From an uncultured Bacteroidota bacterium (GTDB taxonomy: Bacteria > Bacteroidota > Bacteroidia > Flavobacteriales > Flavobacteriaceae): a stretch of 64,000 bases of DNA. The notes beneath the pieces were generated by a model. It was not told the origin of the DNA. It did not search any database and saw only the letters and a program-made list of their open reading frames with translations. Within the stretch, counting starts at the first letter, position 1, and every line of letters starts with the position of its first letter. Below are positions 9,075 to 15,948 of the stretch, piece by piece. Location: assembly GCA_902511755.1 (NCBI GenBank), contig CABXGL010000006.1, positions 1 through 64,000 on the forward strand, in the 5' to 3' direction. Both the position numbers and the translations under genes were made by a program.

Positions 9075-10190
9075 TTATCTATTAAAGGTTTCATAATAAA
9101 AAAACACTTCCCCATTAATACCCTTTGATCTGTGGTAATTAATCATTTCTATAAGTAAAGAATCCTCAACCCGATATCCATCTCCAAGTGATGATAATAC
9201 ACCTGCATATATTTTGTTTTTTTCATAAGGTGAGACTTGTTGATCTATTTGATCAATAATTTTTTTATAATCTTCAATATTTCGCCTATAAAATTGAGGG
9301 ATTATAAAATCTGCATAACCCTCATCAAGCCACTTAGGCCAATCTTGTAAATACTCTCTTAAAGCCCAAGGATAAATACTTGGAGCCCACGATACTAAAA
9401 CATCTGGGTCAATTTTTTTTACAGAATTGTACACAGTTTTTCCAAATTCACTTAATTTATCAGCCCTCCATTTTAACCAGTTTTCATCTTTATAATTTAA
9501 GGGTGGTTGTTTACCAAAATCATCAAAATATAATTTTTTTGTAAAATCATCGTACCCGCCCTCTGATGGCATAGCAGGCAATCTATCATCTCCTTGTATT
9601 CCATCAATTTTATAATTCATAACTACTTCACTTACAAGATCTAGAAGAAGTTTTTGTGGTTCAGGATTCATAGCATTCCACCATAAAAAATTATTTTTCT
9701 TGAGTAAATTTCCATCACTATCTCTTCCTGCCCAATCAGGAAATTTATTTAACCAAATACTATTAAGATCATTATAAGCATATGAAAAACCAAACTCAAA
9801 CCATGCATGGACTTTTATACCTTCTTTGTGAGACTCTTCAATTAAAAGCTCTAACGGATCAAATCCACTAAATTTTAAATCTTGTTTAATACCAATATAT
9901 TTTTCTAAAACTTCACTTGGATACTGGGTCACTCCTTTGTTCCAGACTACAACAAAAAGATTATTTATACCATATTTAACAGCATTTTTTACTGTAATTT
10001 TTATGTTTTCACGGGACACCAAAGCATCGCTCGCTACATTAGTAACCCAAGCTCCTCTAAAATTAGATTGTGGAAGACAATTTTCTAATTTTATATTATC
10101 TCCTTGACAATTCTGTAAAGATTCTTTTTTGGTTAAATCACAAGAAAAAAAAAGTGGAATAAATAGTAATAGTAGAATAAGTTTTTTCAT
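9075..10190 (-). CDS. GHL10-type glycoside hydrolase-like lipoprotein
   Basis: A 371 aa cell-surface or periplasmic lipoprotein, lipobox LFFSC with C17. The mature part starts with FRGAWVTNVASDALVSRENI, the hallmark opening of the GHL10/DUF187 TIM-barrel family. HAWFEFGFSYAYND and the acidic cluster DGIQGDDRLP lie near the expected catalytic face. It is the first gene of the sugar operon running to 5139 and presumably trims an oligosaccharide outside the inner membrane. Its leader DNA is one of three nearly identical copies in the window. Here the leader is followed by a lipobox, whereas the copy at 13803 leads to a soluble-type cleavage site. Confidence 0.85.
   Translation of the reverse strand: MKKLILLLLFIPLFFSCDLTKKESLQNCQGDNIKLENCLPQSNFRGAWVTNVASDALVSRENIKITVKNAVKYGINNLFVVVWNKGVTQYPSEVLEKYIGIKQDLKFSGFDPLELLIEESHKEGIKVHAWFEFGFSYAYNDLNSIWLNKFPDWAGRDSDGNLLKKNNFLWWNAMNPEPQKLLLDLVSEVVMNYKIDGIQGDDRLPAMPSEGGYDDFTKKLYFDDFGKQPPLNYKDENWLKWRADKLSEFGKTVYNSVKKIDPDVLVSWAPSIYPWALREYLQDWPKWLDEGYADFIIPQFYRRNIEDYKKIIDQIDQQVSPYEKNKIYAGVLSSLGDGYRVEDSLLIEMINYHRSKGINGEVFFYYETFNR
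10152..10190 (-). repeat. secretion-leader repeat (copy 2)
   Basis: The first 39 bases of the GHL10 lipoprotein gene. They differ at 2 of 39 positions from the leader at 13803-13841 and at 2 of 39 from the orphan leader at 5080-5118. Copies 2 and 3 point the same way and flank the four-gene sugar operon as direct repeats; copy 1 is inverted relative to both. Confidence 0.8.
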
Positions 10191-10230
10191 TTTCTTAAAT
10201 ATAAGAATTGCTAATTTAAAAAAAGAAGAT

Positions 10231-10386
10231 ATGCCTTTATTTATAGATAATCCTCCACAGGTTGTTGTATTTAAAAATGAAAAGGAAAAGAAGGAATGGG
10301 ATGAAGCAAGTGATGAAGAAAAACAAAGGTTAGTAAAACCTTATACATTTAAAGATGGACTTGATATTCTTTTTGATGAAAATTAA
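10231..10386 (+). CDS. small conserved-looking hypothetical protein (51 aa)
   Basis: Starts at an ATG preceded by an A/G-rich stretch (AAAAGAAGAT), 40 bp from the divergent GHL10 gene. The product is MPLFIDNPPQVVVFKNEKEK and continues with a strongly charged middle (EKKEWDEASDEEKQRLVK), ending in TFKDGLDILFDEN. There is no signal peptide or membrane segment. An upstream in-frame non-ATG start exists, but it would overlap the leader repeat of the opposite gene and is unlikely. Coding is supported by the length in AT-rich DNA and by protein-like composition. I do not recognise a family. Confidence 0.55.
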   Translation: MPLFIDNPPQVVVFKNEKEKKEWDEASDEEKQRLVKPYTFKDGLDILFDEN

Positions 10387-10435
10387 GTCCCTAAATAAGT
10401 ATATTTGCAAACAGAAATTTTAATGTTTTAGAAGT

Positions 10436-10459
10436 GCCGTTGTAAACGCCGTTGTAAAC
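10436..10459 (+). repeat. 12-bp perfect tandem repeat upstream of tRNA-Arg
   Basis: The unit GCCGTTGTAAAC occurs twice back to back, 46 bp before the tRNA gene. It is GC-richer than the surrounding intergenic DNA. It could be a protein-binding site or a slip-duplication; nothing in the sequence decides. Confidence 0.6.
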
Positions 10460-10505
10460 ATTTTTAATATTAAGATTTTATAAACACCCTCTGAACAGAG
10501 GAAAT

Positions 10506-10579
10506 GGCCTCGTAGCATAACTGAATAGTGCACTTGATTACGGCTCAAGAGGTTGCAGGTTTGAATCCTGCCGAGGTCA
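10506..10579 (+). tRNA. tRNA-Arg (anticodon ACG)
   Basis: Full cloverleaf. Acceptor GGCCTCG (10506-10512) pairs with CGAGGTC (10572-10578) with one G-U. D stem GCAT pairs with GTGC. Anticodon stem CTTGA pairs with TCAAG around loop TTACGGC, anticodon ACG at 10540-10542. T stem GCAGG pairs with CCTGC. The discriminator is A and CCA is not encoded. Wobble A34 would need deamination to inosine to read CGN codons. Unusually, the D loop has G18-A19 instead of G18-G19 and the T loop is TTTGAAT instead of TTCGAAT, so position 56 is U: the tertiary 19-56 pair has changed from G-C to A-U. Confidence 0.93.
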
Positions 10580-10583
10580 CTAT

Positions 10584-10617
10584 AGGGAAATTAACAAGTT
10601 TCATTTCCCTTTTTTTT
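10584..10617 (+). terminator. intrinsic terminator after tRNA-Arg
   Basis: Stem AGGGAAAT (10584-10591) pairs with ATTTCCCT (10103 bases into the 10.6 kb line, 10603-10610), 11-base loop, followed by a run of T residues. It lies 5 bp past the tRNA and separates it from the secreted protein gene at 10646. Confidence 0.75.
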
Positions 10618-10645
10618 ATTAAATTGAATAATCAAAAATACTATT

Positions 10646-12685
10646 ATGAAAAAAATAATTTTAACTACACTTTTTTCTTGTTTTATTTTAACATTGTATT
10701 CTCAAAACAAGACAATAATCTCTGATCTTGATGGACTTAAATTAAACATAGGTGAGTCATTTAGTCCAAACACATATGTTTCTAATTCTGATGGATTGAA
10801 ATCTAATTGCAGTAATATTATTTATTATAACAAAAAGGGTGTATTTTCTTCTGCCACTTCTATCTCAGTTGATAATGAAAATGGATCGATAAAAGCTAAT
10901 GAATCCGGATTTCATGAAGTAGTGGCTATATGTATTGGAGAAGGTGGAAAAAGACATACTAAAACATTTGAGGTTTTTGTTAATTATCCAAAAATTAAAG
11001 AAGTTAAGTTAAAACTTGAAAACAATTCAATTTATGTAGGAAATTACATTCCACTTGTATATGAGATAACAGATGAATTAGATATTACCCGAACTATTGA
11101 TTATTGGAGCACTGATATTGCCTCAAAATATTTTTCAAATATTAGCTTTTCTCTAAATGCACTTAATGAAAGAATAAACATTGATAGTTCAAACAATATT
11201 CTTGCTGTTAATGACGGTTTTTCATCAATTGAGGCTGATATTGATGGAATTAAAGGAAAAATAGATGTTAGAATTTTAAAAAACCCTACTTCAAAAATTG
11301 AATTAGTTTCTGATAATGATAACGTAATAACTGGAGATGTAATTCAATTTAAAGCTACAGCTTATGATAAAAAAGGTAAAGTTCTAAGTAATTTACCTGT
11401 TGATTTTTCTTTTACTGGAAAATCATTTGATAAAAGCAACACGGCATCAGGACTTATTTTAGAAGATGGAAGATTTGTTGGAGATGTTGCAGGAAAATAT
11501 ATTATATCTGCAAAAATTGGTAATGTAACAACATCCAAAGTTGTAAATATTTTTCAAAGAAATGTAAAAAGAGAAGTTAAAACTGTTGGAACTGGTTTAG
11601 TCAATGATAAACACACTTCAGATTTCTGGGTTTTTGAAGGAGTTGATGGAAATGATTATGCAGTGACTGGAACTTGGGGGGCTGATGGAACATCTTATTT
11701 TTGGGATGTAACTGAGCCAACAAACATAAAAAAAATAGACAGTGTTCAAGTTGATGCAAGAACAGTTAATGATGTTAAAGTGTCTGCAGATGGAAAAATA
11801 TGCGTTATCAGTCGAGAAGGTGCTTCAAATAGAAAAAATGGTATAATTATTATAGATGTTTCAAATCCTTATGATGTAAAAATAATTTCTGAGTATACTA
11901 AAAACTTAACTGGTGGAGTACATAATATTTTTATATATGAAAATCATGTTTATGCATTAAGTAATGGACAAAAATATTATATTATTAATATAGATGATCC
12001 CAAAAATCCTAAGGAGATTGGAATGTTTGAAATTGGAAAAGAAGGTCAATCTATTCATGATGTCTGGATTGAAGATGGAATTGCCTATTCTTCAAACTGG
12101 AGAGATGGAGTTTATTTGGTTGATGTAGGAAATGGAATTGTAGGAGGCTCCCCATCTAAACCTATTGCTTTTGGAAATTACACTTATGATAGTGGTGCAA
12201 ATCATGCTGCATTTCCATTTAAAAGTAAATCTACTGGAAAATTTTACACAATACTTGGAGATGAAATTTTTCCAAATGGTGTAAATGCAAATGGATTAAG
12301 TGAAACTGCTGGGTTTCTACATTTTGTTGATTTTGATGACTTAAATAACCCAAAAGAAGTTGCTAGATATGAACTTCCTGGCCATGGATCACATAATTAT
12401 TGGATTGAAGGTGATATTCTATATGTAGCTATGTATTCGGGAGGTGTCAGAGTTGTTGATATCAGTGGTGACTTATTGGGTGATCTATATAAACAAGGAA
12501 GAGAAATTGGTTATATTTTACCCAGTAGTCCCAATGGATATATTGCAAATGCAACTATGGTTTGGGGAGCTCAGTTATATAAAGGACATGTTTTCTATTC
12601 AGATTTTAACACTGGTCTTGGAGCAGCTAAAGTAGCTAAAGTAAAACCCGATAATTCAAAAACAAACCAACATTTAGTAGATTAA
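10646..12685 (+). CDS. secreted LVIVD-repeat beta-propeller protein with N-terminal Ig-like domains
   Basis: A 679 aa exported protein; the signal peptide ends near LYSQ (residue 20). Residues 25-300 look like two or three bacterial Ig-like (BIG-type) domains, for example the segments ending in FEVFVNYP and GKYIISAKIGNVTTSKVVN. Residues about 310-650 carry LVIVD-type blades: GIIIIDVSNPYDVKIISEY, YYIINIDDPKNPKEIGMFEI, LHFVDFDDLNNPKEVARYEL and GVRVVDISG. Such propellers mediate binding in the periplasm or at the surface; no catalytic motif is visible. Its stop overlaps the start of the next propeller gene by one base, so they are co-translated. Ligand unknown. Confidence 0.8.
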   Translation: MKKIILTTLFSCFILTLYSQNKTIISDLDGLKLNIGESFSPNTYVSNSDGLKSNCSNIIYYNKKGVFSSATSISVDNENGSIKANESGFHEVVAICIGEGGKRHTKTFEVFVNYPKIKEVKLKLENNSIYVGNYIPLVYEITDELDITRTIDYWSTDIASKYFSNISFSLNALNERINIDSSNNILAVNDGFSSIEADIDGIKGKIDVRILKNPTSKIELVSDNDNVITGDVIQFKATAYDKKGKVLSNLPVDFSFTGKSFDKSNTASGLILEDGRFVGDVAGKYIISAKIGNVTTSKVVNIFQRNVKREVKTVGTGLVNDKHTSDFWVFEGVDGNDYAVTGTWGADGTSYFWDVTEPTNIKKIDSVQVDARTVNDVKVSADGKICVISREGASNRKNGIIIIDVSNPYDVKIISEYTKNLTGGVHNIFIYENHVYALSNGQKYYIINIDDPKNPKEIGMFEIGKEGQSIHDVWIEDGIAYSSNWRDGVYLVDVGNGIVGGSPSKPIAFGNYTYDSGANHAAFPFKSKSTGKFYTILGDEIFPNGVNANGLSETAGFLHFVDFDDLNNPKEVARYELPGHGSHNYWIEGDILYVAMYSGGVRVVDISGDLLGDLYKQGREIGYILPSSPNGYIANATMVWGAQLYKGHVFYSDFNTGLGAAKVAKVKPDNSKTNQHLVD

Positions 12686-13788
12686 TGAGATTATTTATAA
12701 TAGTTTTTTTCTTTTTTGGACATGTTCAATCTCAAAGTTATTTTGTTTATGTCGCAGCTGAATCAGATGATACAGTTTCGTTAATAAAATTTAGCAACAA
12801 TAAAAGTGAAGAAATAGAAAGAATTGATGTTGGATTACTACCAACTGAGATTGAAGGTCCTCACGGAATAACCGTTGATCCTAATGGAGAATATTGGTAT
12901 TTATCTCTTGCCCATGGAAATCCTTTTGGGAAACTCATTAAATTTTCAACAAAAAATAACAAACCTATTGACCAAACCACTCTAGGTTTATTTCCAGCAT
13001 CAATGCAAATATCATCTGTAACTGGATTATTATACTGTGTAAACTTCAACCTTCATGGGGATATGAAACCTAGTAGTGTATCCGTGGTTGATCCAGAAAC
13101 TATGACTGAAATCAAACGTATCAAAACTGGTACAATGCCTCATGGATCTAGATTATCATTTGATGGTTTGAAACAATACTCTGTTTCAATGATGTCATCA
13201 GAACTCTATGAAATAGATGCTATTAGTTTAAAAGTTTCCAGAAAATTGAGTCTAGATAATAAAATGAGTATGGATAAATCTATGAATGAGAAAATGACGA
13301 TGAATGAATCTATGAAAAAGAAGATGAATATGAAAGAAATGAATCACTCTAAAGTTAAGCCTACATGGGTTATTCCACACCCATCAAAAAACATTGCTTA
13401 TATCGCAGGAAATGGTTCAAATGAAATAATTGAAGTTGATTTAAAAAATTGGAAAATTAGCAATCGAATTTCTACTGGTAAAGGACCTTATAATGTTGAA
13501 ATTTCACCTGATGGAAAATTTCTTATTGCTACTTTGAAAAGTGAAGGAACCACTGCAATTTTAGATTTAGAAAATGATTTTAAATCTAAAATAATTAAAA
13601 ATACTACCAGCGTTACACATGGAATTGCCATTTCAAGTGATAGTAAATATGCTTTTGTTTCAGTTGAGGGTATTGGTGGTGAACCAGGTGTTGTAGATGT
13701 AATAAGTCTTGAAAAACTGGAAAAAATTTCTTCAGTTAATATTGGTAAGCAAGCAGGAGGAATTGCTTTTTGGAAAATTAAAAATTAA
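12685..13788 (+). CDS. secreted YncE-like beta-propeller with a methionine-rich insertion
   Basis: A 367 aa exported protein (signal peptide ending near HVQSQS) with YVTN/YncE-like propeller repeats, for example PHGITVDPNGEYWYLSLAHG, PHGSRLSFDGLKQYSV, GPYNVEISPDGKFLIATLKS and VTHGIAISSDSKYAFVSVEG. Between blades, residues about 190-222 form a Met/Lys-rich segment with MSMDKSMNEK and MTMNESMKKK followed by MNMKEMNH, close to one Met in every three residues. Met clusters of this kind bind copper in periplasmic proteins such as PcoA and CueO. The start overlaps the preceding stop by one base, and a DUF4920 gene with a CPMKGCWM motif follows, so a periplasmic metal-related role is a reasonable inference. 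Confidence 0.8.
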   Translation: MRLFIIVFFFFGHVQSQSYFVYVAAESDDTVSLIKFSNNKSEEIERIDVGLLPTEIEGPHGITVDPNGEYWYLSLAHGNPFGKLIKFSTKNNKPIDQTTLGLFPASMQISSVTGLLYCVNFNLHGDMKPSSVSVVDPETMTEIKRIKTGTMPHGSRLSFDGLKQYSVSMMSSELYEIDAISLKVSRKLSLDNKMSMDKSMNEKMTMNESMKKKMNMKEMNHSKVKPTWVIPHPSKNIAYIAGNGSNEIIEVDLKNWKISNRISTGKGPYNVEISPDGKFLIATLKSEGTTAILDLENDFKSKIIKNTTSVTHGIAISSDSKYAFVSVEGIGGEPGVVDVISLEKLEKISSVNIGKQAGGIAFWKIKN

Positions 13789-13802
13789 CTACCTTTATAA
13801 AA

Positions 13803-13841
13803 ATGAAAAAACTAATTCTACTATTACTGTTTATTCCACTT
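13803..13841 (+). repeat. secretion-leader repeat (copy 1)
   Basis: The first 39 bases of the DUF4920 gene. 37 of 39 match each of the two minus-strand copies at 10152-10190 and 5080-5118; the match with the orphan copy goes on for four more bases (GTTT). This copy leads into a type I cleavage site (SFGQ). Confidence 0.8.
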
Positions 13842-14258
13842 GTTTCTTTTGGGCAAGATAAAAGTATTTTAAATTATTATGGTGAAAAAATTGATTTAAT
13901 TGGAATAGAAAACTATAAAGAAAACAAGTTTAGTTTATTAAATAATTCTGAAAAAAACATAAAAATTGAAGGTGAGATTCTTTCAACTTGTCCTATGAAA
14001 GGATGTTGGATGAAAATAGAGGTTGAAAAAGACACAGTCCTTGTTAGATTTAAAGATTATGGTTTCTTTGTTCCTAAAACAGGATCTGAAGGCAAATCAA
14101 CAATAGTTAATGGTAAAATATCTGTTGATACAATTAGTGTAAAACAATTAAAACATTACGCCGAAGATGCTGGAAAATCTAAACATGAAATTTCCTTAAT
14201 AAATAAACCAGAAATTACTCTTTCATTTCTAGCAGATGGCGTAATAATTAAAGATTAA
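13803..14258 (+). CDS. DUF4920 secreted protein
   Basis: A 151 aa exported protein; the signal peptide ends near SFGQ (residue 18). The mature protein is a small OB-fold-like DUF4920 domain with a conserved-looking TCPMKGCWM motif (C63, M65, C68, M70), which suggests metal or redox binding. It follows the Met-rich propeller gene after 14 bp on the same strand, the third gene of a probable operon starting at 10646. Its leader DNA is one of the three near-identical leader copies. DUF4920 function is not established to my knowledge; metal binding is inferred from the Cys/Met pattern. Confidence 0.8.
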   Translation: MKKLILLLLFIPLVSFGQDKSILNYYGEKIDLIGIENYKENKFSLLNNSEKNIKIEGEILSTCPMKGCWMKIEVEKDTVLVRFKDYGFFVPKTGSEGKSTIVNGKISVDTISVKQLKHYAEDAGKSKHEISLINKPEITLSFLADGVIIKD

Positions 14259-14261
14259 AAC

Positions 14262-14765
14262 TTATTCTATTAAACCAAGTTGTTTCATAAAAGAATAGTT
14301 ATCATAAAAATCTTCTTCTTGCAATACTTTTCCATCTTTCATTTTTACAAGGGTAGTCCCTGAAAGATCTAATGTTTTGTTAGTAGCTGGAATTCCAAAA
14401 AATTCTCCATCATGAGTTCCTTTAAAATTCCAATGTTTTACTAAATTATCACCTTGAGCAAAAGCATTAATTACAGAAAATTCTCCATCAGAAAATCCAT
14501 TTATATAATTAGCATAATATGCTTTAAAATCATCAAGACCAGTTACATTTCCAGAAGCAGTAACTACTGTAACATCTTCGTGGAAGTTTTCACTTGTCAC
14601 AAGTTCAATATTTTTTTCAGAAAAGGCACTTTCCCAAACAGAAACGTACATTTCTACATTATTCTCAACATATTTTTTATCAGCTTTAAGCTTATTTAAT
14701 TCTTCAGAGTTTTGAGCGCAACTAATAAAAAGTAATGCAATAGCGATTGTTAAAATTTTATTCAT
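14262..14765 (-). CDS. NTF2/SnoaL-like lipoprotein
   Basis: A 167 aa lipoprotein with lipobox LFISC (C16). The mature protein has the NTF2/SnoaL-like cone fold pattern: an N-terminal helix, then FHEDVTVVTASGNVTGLDDFKAYY, KHWNFKGTHDGEFFGIPATN and DLSGTTLVKMKDGKVLQEEDFYD. These domains bind small hydrophobic ligands or act as isomerases and cyclases; a key catalytic residue cannot be assigned. It is convergent with the DUF4920 gene (3 bp between stops) and divergent from the alkaline phosphatase, so it is probably transcribed alone. Confidence 0.75.
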   Translation of the reverse strand: MNKILTIAIALLFISCAQNSEELNKLKADKKYVENNVEMYVSVWESAFSEKNIELVTSENFHEDVTVVTASGNVTGLDDFKAYYANYINGFSDGEFSVINAFAQGDNLVKHWNFKGTHDGEFFGIPATNKTLDLSGTTLVKMKDGKVLQEEDFYDNYSFMKQLGLIE

Positions 14766-14831
14766 TTTATTTTTTTAAAGATTTAGTTTTAAATATAATA
14801 AATTAATTTCTTAATCAGTTAATATCGTATT

Positions 14832-14861
14832 TTGAAACAAAGTTCCAAATCAATACATTTG
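14832..14861 (+). promoter_or_regulatory. Bacteroidota-type promoter of the alkaline phosphatase gene
   Basis: TTG at 14832-14834 (within TTTTG), a 19-base spacer, then TACATTTG at 14854-14861, which fits TAnnTTTG. Expected transcription start is about 14868, 12 bases before the ATG at 14880. This also argues against a TTG start at 14832, which would be the -33 element. Confidence 0.7.
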
Positions 14862-14879
14862 CAAATCAATTTTGATAAA

Positions 14880-15947
14880 ATGAAAATCAAGATCTTTTAT
14901 ATAAAATTTAATCTATCATTAATCTTTTTTTTAAATATAATTTTTGGTTATTCACAAGACTCTCCAAATATTATTTTTCTAATTGGAGATGGTATGGGGC
15001 TTACTCAAATAAGTGCAGGAATGTATGCTAACGGAAATTCTATAGCATTGGAAGAGTTTGAATATATAGGGTTATCTAAAACTACTTCTTCTAACAGTTT
15101 TGTGACTGATTCTGCTGCTAGTGGAACTGCTATGTCTACAGGTGAAAAAACGCTAAATAAGGTGCTTGGAATTAATTCAAAAAATGTAACATTAAAATCT
15201 ATATTAGAAATTTGTCAAGATGAAGGATATAAAACTGCTTTAGTAGCAACTTCTAGTATTGTTCATGCTACACCAGCATCATTTTATGCTAAAGTTATTT
15301 CTAGATATGAATATGAAGATATTGCATTGCAATTCAGCAATCATTCTGTAGATTTTTTTGTTGGTGGTGGTAAAAATTATTTTGATAAAAGAACTGATGG
15401 AAAAAATTTAATTAAAGAAATGGATTCATATACTTTTGTTAAATCTATCGAAGAATTTAATGTTAGTAAAGCTTCAAAAATAGGATTTTTTACATATGAT
15501 TTAGAACCGCCATCAATTCTTGAATACAGAAAATACCCATTAGATCAATTGACCAAAATTACACTAAGTAAATTAAATTCTTCAAAAGCTCCATTTTTTA
15601 TTATGATTGAAGGTTCCCAAATTGATTGGGGAGGACATGATAATGATTTGAATTATGTTACAACTGAATTTATTGAATTTAATTCTGCTATTCAAGCTGC
15701 ATTAGATTTTGCAAAAAAAGATGGGAATACTTTAGTTGTAGTAACTGCAGATCATGAAACAGGAGGATTAGCTCTAACAGGAGGGAGAATTTCTCAAAAC
15801 AAAGTATCTGGCAGATTTGCTACCAAGGGGCATTCAGCCACTATGGTTCCAGTTTTTAGCTACGGCCCCAATTCAGAAGCTTTTAAAGGAATTTATGAAA
15901 ATACTGAGATTTTTAAAAAATTTCAAAATACTCTAGATATAAAATAA
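14880..15947 (+). CDS. phoA: alkaline phosphatase
   Basis: A 355 aa secreted alkaline phosphatase that releases phosphate from organic phosphates in the periplasm. I chose the ATG at 14880 because the upstream TTG sits inside the promoter and because the signal peptide (MKIKIFYIK to FGYSQ) starts there. Motifs: metal site IFLIGDGMG near the mature N-terminus, nucleophile S78 in TDSAASGTAMSTGEKT, IEGSQIDWGGHDND, ADHETGG and KGHSA. It is compact (about 100 aa shorter than E. coli PhoA) and lacks the crown region. The short leader with a strong promoter suggests regulated expression, probably by phosphate, although no Pho box is recognisable. Symbol is family-level. Confidence 0.92.
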   Translation: MKIKIFYIKFNLSLIFFLNIIFGYSQDSPNIIFLIGDGMGLTQISAGMYANGNSIALEEFEYIGLSKTTSSNSFVTDSAASGTAMSTGEKTLNKVLGINSKNVTLKSILEICQDEGYKTALVATSSIVHATPASFYAKVISRYEYEDIALQFSNHSVDFFVGGGKNYFDKRTDGKNLIKEMDSYTFVKSIEEFNVSKASKIGFFTYDLEPPSILEYRKYPLDQLTKITLSKLNSSKAPFFIMIEGSQIDWGGHDNDLNYVTTEFIEFNSAIQAALDFAKKDGNTLVVVTADHETGGLALTGGRISQNKVSGRFATKGHSATMVPVFSYGPNSEAFKGIYENTEIFKKFQNTLDIK

Positions 15948-15948
15948 A

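Noticed and set aside
10373-10407. TATATTTG box at 10400-10407 as a promoter for tRNA-Arg
   Set aside because: The box fits TAnnTTTG, but the nearest TTG is 24 bases upstream, too far, and the tRNA starts about 100 bases later.
13255-13350. The Met/Lys-rich segment as a frameshift artefact or DNA repeat
   Set aside because: The frame is continuous into normal propeller blades on both sides, and the DNA is not a clean tandem repeat.
10190-13803. Inverted leader copies as ends of a transposon carrying the tRNA
   Set aside because: There is no transposase, no target duplication, and each copy is a functional coding leader; the copies may allow inversion but do not define an insertion sequence.
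14832-14879. A TTG start giving the alkaline phosphatase 16 more residues
   Set aside because: The TTG is the -33 element of a good promoter, and the signal peptide begins at the ATG at 14880.
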